Assembly: GCA_964017185.1 (NCBI GenBank)
Contig: OZ024876.1
Coordinates: 16,628,226 to 16,692,225, forward strand
Length of the DNA stretch: 64,000 nt
Direction: 5' to 3'
Origin: Rugalucina vietnamica
Lineage: Eukaryota; Mollusca; Bivalvia; Lucinida; Lucinidae
Both the position numbers and the translations under genes were made by a program. This document shows positions 56,173 to 64,000 of the stretch, in pieces. The first letter of the stretch is position 1. Each line of letters begins with the position of its first letter. The notes beneath the pieces are model-generated. The model did not search any database. It saw nothing but the letters and a program-made list of their open reading frames with translations, and was not told the DNA's origin.

Positions 56173-56406
56173 GAGCCTGTGCATGAGAAAACCAGCAATT
56201 TGCATAGGCGAAAACAAAGCCGCAGATCAGCTTCGCGGTGACCGCGAAGCTGATCAGCGCCTTTGTTTTCGCTACACGGATAGTACAATCCCTCTTCTAC
56301 TTAAATGCAAAATTTCAAGCCTCTAACCATCTTCTGTGACTGTACAGGTCAGTTTGTGTCAGACCTGGTCGAAACCCAAATTGTTGGTTTTCTCATGCAC
56401 AGGCTC
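56173..56406 (+). repeat. MITE-A copy, TSD AATT
   Basis: AATT outside both ends; complete palindrome. Confidence 0.88.
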
Positions 56407-56502
56407 AATTGTTCTCATTATGGAGAGCATTACACACTCCAGTGAGAAATCCCGGGTTCAAGCTCAACTGTAACAAAGTTGCTTGAACTATTTTCATACT
56501 TG

Positions 56503-56760
56503 CGGCCCCCATGGCCAAGCGGTTAAGAGCGCTGTTTCTTAATCACTCGATCATTTCACCGCTGTGTCTGGTGTGGGTTCGAGCCCCCGCACTGGCCACA
56601 TGTGAGACAAGCCAAGTTCTGCTTGCAGGTGTGTCAGGTGGTTTTTCTCGGGGTTCTCCCGTTTTCGCCCACCTACAGATTGGTCCGTCTCATATGAGCT
56701 GAAATAATCTTGAAAGGGATGTAAAACTCAATAATAATAATAATATTTTCATACTCAACT
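56503..56760 (+). repeat. tRNA-derived SINE with ATA tail
   Basis: CATGGCCAAGCGGTTAAGAG (box A), GTGTGGGTTCGAGCCCC (box B), body GGTTTTTCTCGGGGTTCTCC, then GATGTAAAACTC and an AATAATAAT tail. A tRNA-Leu-like head is likely. Confidence 0.78.
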
Positions 56761-56915
56761 CAGCTGAGCATGAAATTTCAAATCCTCATAAATACTGAAA
56801 TCACCCAAATTATTGAAATCGAAGGAGCCTGTAATTTATCCCGCTCATAAAATGTTAAAATGTCTTTGTTTCTGTCACTGTAAACAGAAAGCCTGAGTCC
56901 AGCTGAACCTCTGTT
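56745..56915. repeat. Repeat family D, copy 2
   Basis: Same blocks as 14415-14610; directly follows the SINE tail, downstream of Furry. Confidence 0.6.
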
Positions 56916-56929
56916 GCAGTCAGGATTGA

Positions 56930-57100
56930 AGCTAGTAGTTTTTGATTGGTCTACAACATGTTAAGTAGTTTTTGATTGGTCTACTTGTAAAGTGGTTTTT
57001 GATTGGTCTACAATGTACTGGAGTCTGGTTGATCCTCAATGTCTATCTGTGTTGGCTGTGGAGAGGCTGGTGCCCAGTTTAGTAGTTTTTGATTGGTCTC
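56930..57100 (-). repeat. Tandem copies of a Furry exon segment
   Basis: AGTAGTTTTTGATTGGTCT or AGTGGTTTTTGATTGGTCT recurs at about 56933, 56964 and 56991 in the 3' UTR and at 57081 within the coding exon. Confidence 0.8.
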
Positions 57101-57159
57101 TACAAGTTGATTCTTTATCAGACTGATATCAAAGTCCAGCTTTGTCAGTACAAACAATC
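57008..57159 (-). CDS. FRY: Furry terminal exon with stop codon
   Basis: The acceptor is TTTTCTTTCAG. After completing a Gly codon it reads LFVLTKLDFDISLIKNQLVE, then TNQKLLNWAPASPQPTQID, and ends DSSTL with stop TAG (57010-57008 on this strand). FRY also ends with a hydrophobic strand, a helix and a loose tail. The part encoding ETNQKLL is repeated three times in the 3' UTR. No AATAAA was found within about 500 nt downstream. Confidence 0.75.
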
Positions 57160-57195
57160 CTGAAAGAAAAAGGAATGAACGTCAATACATTATAT

Positions 57196-57417
57196 GAGCC
57201 GTGACGCGAGAAAACTGGTCTTCAGATCTGACATAAAATGGCCTGTGCAGTCACAGAATATAGCTAGAGGCTGGAAATTTCCGATTTGGGAAAAAGGAAT
57301 TGTACTATAGCTGTAGCGAAAACAAAGGCACTGATCAGCTTCGCAGTTACTGCAAAGCTGATCTGCGCCTTTTTTTTTTTGCGTAGGCAAAAATCTGGTT
57401 TTCTCATGACATGGCTC
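57196..57417 (-). repeat. MITE-A copy next to Furry last exon
   Basis: Ends 37 nt upstream (in gene sense) of the terminal exon acceptor. Confidence 0.8.
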
Positions 57418-57616
57418 ATTTGGTTCCATGTGTTTTGAGTTCAGCAACAACCCAGGCCACAGGTAGACACAATAAGCATTGCACCCAATTACTTAAAATT
57501 ACTTCAGATTTTTGACACAATAAATCATCATCTGACTTTAAGTACAGCGCTATACTCACCAATTCATCTATAAATGGCCTAATGTTGTAACTAAGGTTCT
57601 TCATAATATTCTCTCA

Positions 57617-59145
57617 ACCAGAGGACCAATGGTCCTGTAAACGCTCACCTGAGATCAGCTGCATATACCAATAAACATGTTTGAATATTATGGTATTTAA
57701 CTCCAGTGCAGGGGCAGATAAGCCCTTGGGCCATTTTCTTTTTTCAGAATCTTCAATATTCTGTCCATTTGCCAATTTCCTGTAGGCTTTTGCCTTCAAA
57801 TGGCATTTTAACAGTTTTCCCAATTCAGATGCACAGGCAACCCATGTTGAACTTGCCATAAACTTGGTCAAGGTCATCACAGGGTCATGATTTATATATA
57901 CATTGGAGTACTTTAGCCATCGATGCCTCACGTCAAGTTTCCTTGAAATCAGTCTATTGGTTTCAGAGAAGATGATTTTTGATGGGTTTTTACCATATAT
58001 GGGCATGGCGGCCATCTTGGTCATGTGACCTAGATTATTTATATACACATTGATTCCCCCATTCTATAGATGCTTCACTTAAAATTTGGCTTTGTTTGGC
58101 CAAGCGGTTTCAGAGGAGAAGACGTTTGAATATTATGGAAATATACATGTATATTGCCCCGGGGTGGGGGCACATGAGCCCCTGGGGTCCAATTTTTTTC
58201 AGAATCATTAATATCCAGTCCTACTGCCCATTTCCTGCAAGACTTTCACTTTAAATGACATTTTAAAAGTTTTCCCCATTCAAATGCATTGGTGACCTAT
58301 GTTGACCTTCCCGTAAAATAGGTCAAGGTCATCACAGGGTCATGACTTATATACACATTGTAGTGCTTGAGCCATCAATGCTTCGTGCCAAGTTTCGTTG
58401 AAATCGGTCAACCGGTTCTGGAGAAGAAGATTTTTGAACGGTTTTTACCATATATGGGCATGGCGGCCATCTTGGTCATGTGACCTGGATTTTTTATATA
58501 CATATTTGTTACCCCTTCCTATTGATGCTTCACATAAAATTTCGCTTTGATTGGCCAAGCGGTTTCAGAGGAGATGTTTGAATATTATGGAGATATACAT
58601 GTATATTGCCCCGGGGTGGGGGCGGATGAGCCCCTGGTGCCCAATTTTTTTCAGAATCATTAATATTCAGTCCTACTGCTCATTTTCTGCAAGATTTTTC
58701 CTTTAAATGACAATTTAACAATTTTTCCCATTCAAATGCATTCGCGACCTATGTTGACCTTGCCGTAAAATAGGTCAAGGTCATCATAAGGTCATGATTT
58801 ATATACACATTGTAGTGCTTGAGCCATTAATGCTTCATGCCAAGTTTGGTTGAAATCGGTCCAGTGGTTCCGGAGAAGAAGATTTTTGAAGGGTTTTTAC
58901 CATATATGGGCATGGCGGCCATCTTGGTCATGTGACCTGGATTATTTATATACACATTGGTTCCCCCTTCCCATAGATGCTTCATGTAAAATTTGGCTTT
59001 GATTGGCCAAGCGGTTTTAGAGTAGAAGATCTTTGAAAATGGTGGACGACGGACGGACGACGGACGGACGGACGACGGACGGACGACGGAGCATGGGTAT
59101 ACTATAAGCTCACCTTGTGAGCCTGACGGCTCAGGTGAGCTAAAA
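57617..59145 (-). mobile_element. HINE-1 copy, complete, minus orientation, Furry last intron
   Basis: 3' end CCAGAGGACCAATGGTCCTG at 57617; 5' end CTCAGGTGAGCTAA at 59143. GACGGACG microsatellite near 59048-59090. Confidence 0.85.
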
Positions 59146-59277
59146 ATGAGCAGAGATTTATTTTATTTCTTTCTTTTGTGTGTGTGTGTGAGGGGGGGGG
59201 GGCAGGAGAGGGGGAGGAAAAATATCTTATTTTACCAATTTTGCATATCATATATCCATTTTAAAGCCTGTTTAGTT

Positions 59278-59747
59278 GAGCAGTGACGCGAGAAATCGGT
59301 CTTCAGGATTTCCGACCAGGTCTGACAGAAATCAACCTGTACAATCACAGAAGCAGGCTAGAAGCTTGAAATTTTGAATTTAAGAAGAAGAGAAATGAGC
59401 CGCCCCATGGGAAAACCAACAATCTGCATAGGCGAAAACAAAGACACATCAGATTCACGGTAACCGCGAAGCTGATCAGCGTCTTTATTTTCGCTACTCG
59501 GTTAGTACAATTCCTCTTCTACTTAAATCCGAAATTTCAGGCTTCTAGCTCTTTTCTGTGCTTGTACAGGTCGGTTTGTGTCGAACCTGTTCGAAAACCA
59601 CATTGTTGGTTTTCCCACGGGGCGGCTCAAATGTACTATCTGTGTGGCAAAATCAAAGGCACTGATGAGCTTCACAGTTACTGTGAAGCTGATCTGCGCC
59701 TTTGTTTTCACATAGGCAAATATCCGGTTTTCTCACAACTGCTGCTC
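59278..59747 (-). repeat. MITE-A host split by another MITE-A
   Basis: Left half 59278-59396, right half from 59633; together they form one full copy. Confidence 0.85.
59397..59628 (+). repeat. MITE-A inserted in a MITE-A, TSD AAAT
   Basis: AAAT on both sides; the host sequence continues without loss. Confidence 0.9.
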
Positions 59748-59797
59748 ACTTATGAGCTTCAGTTTATCATGCAATACAATAAAGAATTGACACTGAC

Positions 59798-59895
59798 CTG
59801 TTCTCTTTTCTGCTAGTCCAGTACAGTACATGTTGAGCAGTGTGATAACATCATCGTCACTTGATTGACCAAACATGTCACCTGGCCATATTGAT
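59798..59895 (-). CDS. FRY: Furry exon (second from last)
   Basis: From AATATTTCAG to AACAG|GTCAGT on the minus strand. The first base completes the Arg codon. It reads SIWPGDMFGQSSDDDVITLL, then NMYCTGLAEKRT. This is the diagnostic Furry segment in this window. Confidence 0.82.
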
Positions 59896-59964
59896 CTGAA
59901 ATATTGGAAATAGTAGTTCAACCATCTATCAGTCCAGATTTGATAAAAATGTTTTATAATAACT

Positions 59965-60130
59965 GAGCAACATCATGAGAAAACCAACAATGTGTTTCAA
60001 ATGGATCGGAAGCAAACTGAGCTGTACAAGCAAAAAAGATGGCTAGAGGCTGGAAATTTTGGATTTAGAAAGTAGAGGAAAATTTTGTACTGTGTGGCGA
60101 AAACAAAGGCGCGGATCAGCTTCACAGTTA
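59965..60130 (-). repeat. Truncated MITE-A
   Basis: Left end through first palindrome arm. Confidence 0.65.
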
Positions 60131-60164
60131 CAAGGATTAAAAAGATAGTTAAACAAGGATCTTT

Positions 60165-60400
60165 TCAACACATGTGCCAGGTGCCTTCTTTTTGGCATAG
60201 GCAAACAGTATAGCACAAGAATGTGGCATCACTTCTGGAACTATTCTGTATGCTGGAGGGGTTTTGTCAAAAAATGAAATAAAATATTAATCAAGAATCC
60301 CCAAAAATTCGAAGTTGACTCATCCAAATCATAACAACAGAAAAGTTCATTTGTCGTAAAGAGGTATAGCTTGTCAAATAGATTACTGCGTAGGAGGCAA
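60165..60400. repeat. Repeat family C, second copy without full hairpin
   Basis: Aligns with 2857-3175 in the order GGCATAGGCAAACAGTATAG, AATGTGGCATCACTTCTGGA, then AAATCATAACAACAG. The GC-rich hairpin has been lost or never copied. Confidence 0.55.
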
Positions 60401-60715
60401 CATTAGTATTCATATTTGGGAGGCGTGATTGGCTAGTCCATCCATTCATGGAGGGGTCATAGAAAAGTCTGACTCAGTAAGCGTAGATCGCCGTCACATG
60501 TTAACCCTTTGAAATCAGCTACCAGGTCCTGTATTTTGTTAAATCCAATAAATTGGGTACTCTTGTATTTTTCATTCATATTTCCTACAAAAAATCTGTG
60601 AGTTGGGTCTTTTAACTGTTTACTGATAGCTTTTACCTATGTCTAAAGTAGACCATACCCGATAAAGTATTCATGAGGTAACACCCACACAGTAACCCAC
60701 ATGTGAAGCTATACA

Positions 60716-60950
60716 TTACGAAAACATGCCCATGTAATATGTAGATTTTTCTTATGTTGTAAAAATTGAAAACTTTCAGCAGAAAAATTTCGATATTTTT
60801 CTTAATATTGCGAGGCGGTTCTAACGTGTACCCACAATCTCTGTTTTAGAGCAAAAATAAGAAAAATAGGTATACCCCTGCAAACCCCAGCTTTACTATA
60901 TAAAAGTGGGGTATAAGGGGATATACATTTCCCGGACATGTTTTCCTGAT
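60716..60950 (-). repeat. MITE-B copy, first arm deleted
   Basis: Left end, one arm, then the right end; lies just beyond the Furry exon at 60967. Confidence 0.75.
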
Positions 60951-60966
60951 GACTGTATAGACTCAC

Positions 60967-61166
60967 CTGAATGTTCTCAGCAGCTGTAAGGCCTTTAAAC
61001 ATTGCTGACCTTTGAGGTATTCCATCAAGCTACTACAGGCCTCCTGTTTCGTGAGTGATTTCGGCGAGTCGACATTCAGTGGTGAGACCTGTCCGTTCTC
61101 CAGCTCCGTCTGTGCAGCGGTTATCCCTTCCTTGACACCAGACACTGACACGGACATGTCTACTAC
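60967..61166 (-). CDS. FRY: Furry exon (third from last)
   Basis: The acceptor is the weak TACTTAAAG and the donor is TTCAG|GTGAGT. A hydrophilic linker (GITAAQTELENGQVSPLNVD) leads into a helix, SLMEYLKGQQCLKALQLLRT, ending F-R with a split Arg codon. The helix and the F-R junction fit the FRY C-terminal segment. A MITE-B ends about 15 nt beyond its donor. Confidence 0.78.
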
Positions 61167-61185
61167 CTTTAAGTACAACAAAATA

Positions 61186-62945
61186 TGAGCCTTCACATGA
61201 GACCAGAGGATCATTGTTCCTGAGAACGCTCACCTGAAGCCTGATCTTGGAGTATTAAGTCATAATGAAATGACCTTGACCTTGAATACTCACACACCTT
61301 CATTGACTTCATAAGTTGTCTGCATCTGCAAAGTTTCAGGTCTCAGGCTGCAATAGTTTCCAAACCCAGTGATTTCTGAGAAAACCATAATTTTAATTTT
61401 GATATTTAAATGACCTTGGGCCAAGGTCAAGACATGACCTTGGCCATCATGAATTACTTACCTTCATTGACTCCATTAGTTGTCTGCATCTAGCAACTTT
61501 CAGGTCTCAGGATGCAACAGTTTGTTTTCGCCTTTTCCCATGTGAAAGCCTATGTTTCCAAAATTGACCTTGCCGTTAAATAGGTCAAGGTCATCATAGG
61601 GTCATCATTTCAACAAACTATGATGGGCTGGAGTCCCAAATGCTACATACCAAGTTTCATGAAAATTGGCCTGCCGGTTCTGGAGAAGATTTTCGAAAGG
61701 CTTTTACCATATATGGGTGTGGCGGCCATCTTGGTCATGTGACCTGGATTTCGCAATCAAACTTTCGTCTCCCCTACCCATGGATGCTCCACATAAAATT
61801 TCACTTTGATTTGCCAAGCAGTTTCAGAGAAGAAGATCTTTGAAAATGTGTATGGACAACAGACTGGCCAAGGTCAAGAGATGACCTTGACCTATATTAA
61901 TCACATACCTTCATCTACTCCATTAGTTGTTTGCATCTACCACTTTTCAGGCCTCAGGCTGCAATAGTTTTCAAAAAATTCCATACTTTTCACTTTTTCC
62001 TATGTAAAAGCCTATGTTTCCAAATTTGACCTTGCCATAAAATAGGTCAAGGTCATCCAAGGGTCATCATTTTATCAAACTATGATGGGCTGAGGTCCTT
62101 GATGCAACATACCAAGTTTCGTGGAAATCGGCCCACCGGTTCTGGAGAAGATTTTTGAGTGGTTTTTACCATATATGGGCGTGGCGGCCATCTTGGTCAT
62201 GTGACCTGGATTTCGCGATCAAACTTTCGTCTCCCCTACCCATGGATGCTCCACATAAAATTTCACTTTGATTGGCCAAGAAGTTTCAGAGAAGAAGCTC
62301 TTTGAAAAGTGTGTATGGTTAACAGACTGGCCAAGGTCAAGAGATGACCTTGACCTATATTAATCACATACCTTCATCTACTCCATTAGCTGTTTGCATC
62401 TACCACTTTTCAGGCCTCAGGCTGCAATAGTTTTCAAAAAATCCATAGTTTTCACTTTTTCCCATGTAAAAGCCTATGTTTCCAAATTTGACCTTGCTGT
62501 AAAATAGGTCAAGGTCATCCAAGGGTCATCATTTTATCAAACTATGATGGGCTGAAGTCCCCGATGCTACATACCAAGTTTCGTGGAAATCAGCCCAACG
62601 GTTCTGGAGAAGAAGATTTTTGAAGGGTTTTTACCATATATGGGCGTGGCTGCCATCTTGGTCATGTGACCTGGATTTCGCGATCAAACTTGAAATGCCA
62701 CTACCCAAGGAGGCTCCACATAAAATTTCAACTAGATCGGCCAAGCGGTTTCAGAGAAGAAGATCTTTGAACTTGTGGACGACGGACGGACGCCGGATCA
62801 TGGCCATCTTGTTTTTAGCTCACCTTGTGAGCCTTCGGCTCAGGTGAGCTAAAAACCAATAATCTTGGTTTCTCATCAGGTCCAACACAAACCGGCCTGT
62901 ACAGTCACAGAAGCAGGCTAGAGATTTAACTCTAGAAGAGCAATT
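61186..62945 (-). repeat. MITE-A split by HINE-1
   Basis: GAGCCTTCACATGAG before and AAACCAATAATCTTGG after the HINE; the copy is truncated on the right. Confidence 0.75.
61202..62853 (-). mobile_element. HINE-1 copy inserted in a MITE-A, Furry intron
   Basis: 3' end ACCAGAGGATCATTGTTCCT at 61202; 5' end CTCAGGTGAGCTAAAA at 62850. Core with three ~450-bp units (CTTCATCTACTCCATTAG). Left flank GAGCCTTCACATGAG and right flank ACCAATAATCTTGG are the two halves of one MITE-A. Confidence 0.85.
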
Positions 62946-63063
62946 GTACAATCACTGAAACAAACAATACAACTTCTGACACAGGTCAAGGTGCCTTTAC
63001 AAATAACAGCAACATAATTGCCATACTTTATACAAGAAATGCTATCTTGTTGCCATACTATAC

Positions 63064-63174
63064 CTGTGGGGAAGACTGGATTGTGTCAAACTTCTCCAGC
63101 AGCTTCAAGTAGTTCTCAAACAATAGAAATAGTTGGAAAAGAAGACGATACAACTTCTGACACAGGTCCAGTTT
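63064..63174 (-). CDS. FRY: Furry exon (fourth from last)
   Basis: Thirty-seven codons, phase 0 at both ends, acceptor CATTTTTTCAG and donor CCACAG|GTATAG on the minus strand. The peptide KLDLCQKLYRLLFQLFLLFE continues NYLKLLEKFD. This amphipathic helix resembles the helix before the C-terminal motif of FRY/FRYL. Confidence 0.78.
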
Positions 63175-63229
63175 CTGAAAAAATGAGAATCAATTCAAAG
63201 TATTAAAACTTTTTTTTATTGTTATGATA

Positions 63230-64000
63230 CAACCAGAGGCCCATGGACCACAAAGCTCACCTGATTTAACAGCTATCGTTGAATGTAAAATTTATGGCCA
63301 CTCAACAATTTATAACTGATAAAATTCTGTAATATTCTATCCAATGTCTTTGCAAAAACACCATCTTAGAAGTCAAATAAAACATAGAAGACTACTCCAA
63401 AAACATTTATGCAAAAACAAAATTCAAATATCCGAAATAAGACTGCAGAAACGGCCAATTTCTACTTTTCCCATTATAAGTCTCTGCAAACTGAAAGTTG
63501 CCATAGCAACCAGAGTTCTTATCTGATTGGAACAACAACAACAAAAAAACAATTTCTTTGTAGAGGTTAATGCCAGGAACATAAATGCAAAGTATCAGCT
63601 TCATACAGCAAACAGTTTCTGAGGAAAAGATTTTTAAAGATTTTTTCTCTCGAAAATTTGCTCTTTTAGGGGCCCCAGCAACCAATCAAAGTAAGGGATT
63701 AGGATGAAGTTCATCTGCAACATTAGAGGACTACTCAATAAACATTTCTGAAAAAAAAAATCCAATAGACTGCAGAAATACAAAATTTTCACTTTTCCCA
63801 TAGTAAGTCCATGGAAACTGAAAGTTGCCGTAGCAACCAGAGTTCTTATCTGACTGGAACAAAAAACAACTGTTTTGTAGAGGCTAATGCTAGGAAGATG
63901 TATGCAAAGTATCAGCTTCATAACCAAAACAGTTTCTGAAGAGAAGATTTTGTAAGATTATTTTCGAAAATTTAAGCAACCAAGTCTGTAACTTATCCTG
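63230..64000 (-). mobile_element. HINE subfamily with two ~350-bp tandem units, runs off window
   Basis: The 3' end on the minus strand is CAGGTGAGCTTTGTGGTCCA, then a GGTCCATGGGCC-like hairpin and CTCTGGTTG. Units at about 63340-63690 and 63700-64000 share GTTGCCATAGCAACCAGAGT and TTCTTATCTGATTGGAACA. Confidence 0.7.

Larger units (their letters stand above)
57008..63174 (-). other. FRY: Furry-like gene, last four exons
   Basis: Furry proteins (FRY/FRYL; Drosophila fry) are ~3,000-residue HEAT/armadillo-like scaffolds that activate NDR/Trc kinases in cell morphogenesis, dendrite tiling and mitosis. The four exons give about 185 C-terminal residues. The key match is LRTFRSIWPGDMFGQSSDD followed by VITLLNMY: vertebrate FRY/FRYL end with an F-R-S-L-W-P-x-D-x-F-G segment followed by a short leucine-rich helix. 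All phases match. Invertebrates usually have a single fry gene, so FRY versus FRYL is not meaningful here. Confidence 0.78.

Noticed and set aside
57416-57604. Minus-strand frame of 62 residues (SYNIRPFIDELVSIALYLKS) between two Furry exons
   Set aside because: Exons 59798-59895 and 57008-57159 join in phase without it and carry the family sequence; it has no proper acceptor. An alternative exon is not excluded.

Overview
This is animal nuclear DNA, very probably from a bivalve mollusc. Short exons with GT/AG junctions lie in long introns filled with interspersed repeats of kinds I associate with clam genomes (inference; no species is named from sequence alone). No bacterial operon, rRNA or CRISPR is visible.

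Three host genes can be supported. (1) On the + strand, 16 exons between 1485 and 45737 encode about 1,115 residues of a CTC1-like protein, the large subunit of the CST telomere-replication complex. The N-terminus lies upstream of the window; the stop is at 45735-45737 and a polyadenylation signal at 45911. All reading phases agree across junctions except one ambiguous donor near 7481/7486. (2) On the - strand, four exons between 63174 and 57008 encode the last ~185 residues of a Furry (FRY/FRYL) family protein. CTC1 and Furry therefore converge, with about 11 kb of repeats between them. (3) A single-exon rhodopsin-like GPCR (23542-22496, - strand) sits inside the 15-kb CTC1 intron, antisense to it.

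The rest is transposon sequence, named here for local use. MITE-A: about 50 copies of a ~235-bp element with TIRs GAGCC...GGCTC, an off-centre ~64-bp palindrome and 4-bp ANNT target duplications. MITE-B: a ~280-bp element around a ~100-bp palindrome, about 14 copies. HINE-1 and HINE-2: 1.2-2.5-kb elements with asymmetric terminal repeats, tandem cores and a 3' hairpin, which look like non-autonomous Helentrons. There are also a dead Tc1-like transposon, a decayed LINE, a 2.8-kb foldback element with 0.8-kb arms and a 5-bp target duplication, two or more mariner-like MITEs, and several tRNA-derived SINEs.

Layout: 1-8500 CTC1 introns with MITE-A, MITE-B and one HINE-1; 8551-11318 the foldback element; 12-16 kb four CTC1 exons among SINEs and MITEs; 16.3-31.5 kb one giant intron with a HINE array, the GPCR, a HINE-2 and a LINE; 31.5-45.7 kb the CTC1 C-terminal exons; 46-57 kb intergenic, with a Tc1 element nested in a MITE-A and carrying two HINEs; 57-64 kb the Furry 3' end.

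The most informative signals are the nested insertions, which reveal exact element ends and empty sites; arm-matched changes in the MITE-A palindrome; MITE copies packed against CTC1 splice sites, including two exons bracketed by inverted MITE-A pairs; and a tandemly duplicated CTC1 splice acceptor that may create an in-frame 33-nt mini-exon. I saw no convincing new multi-gene system.
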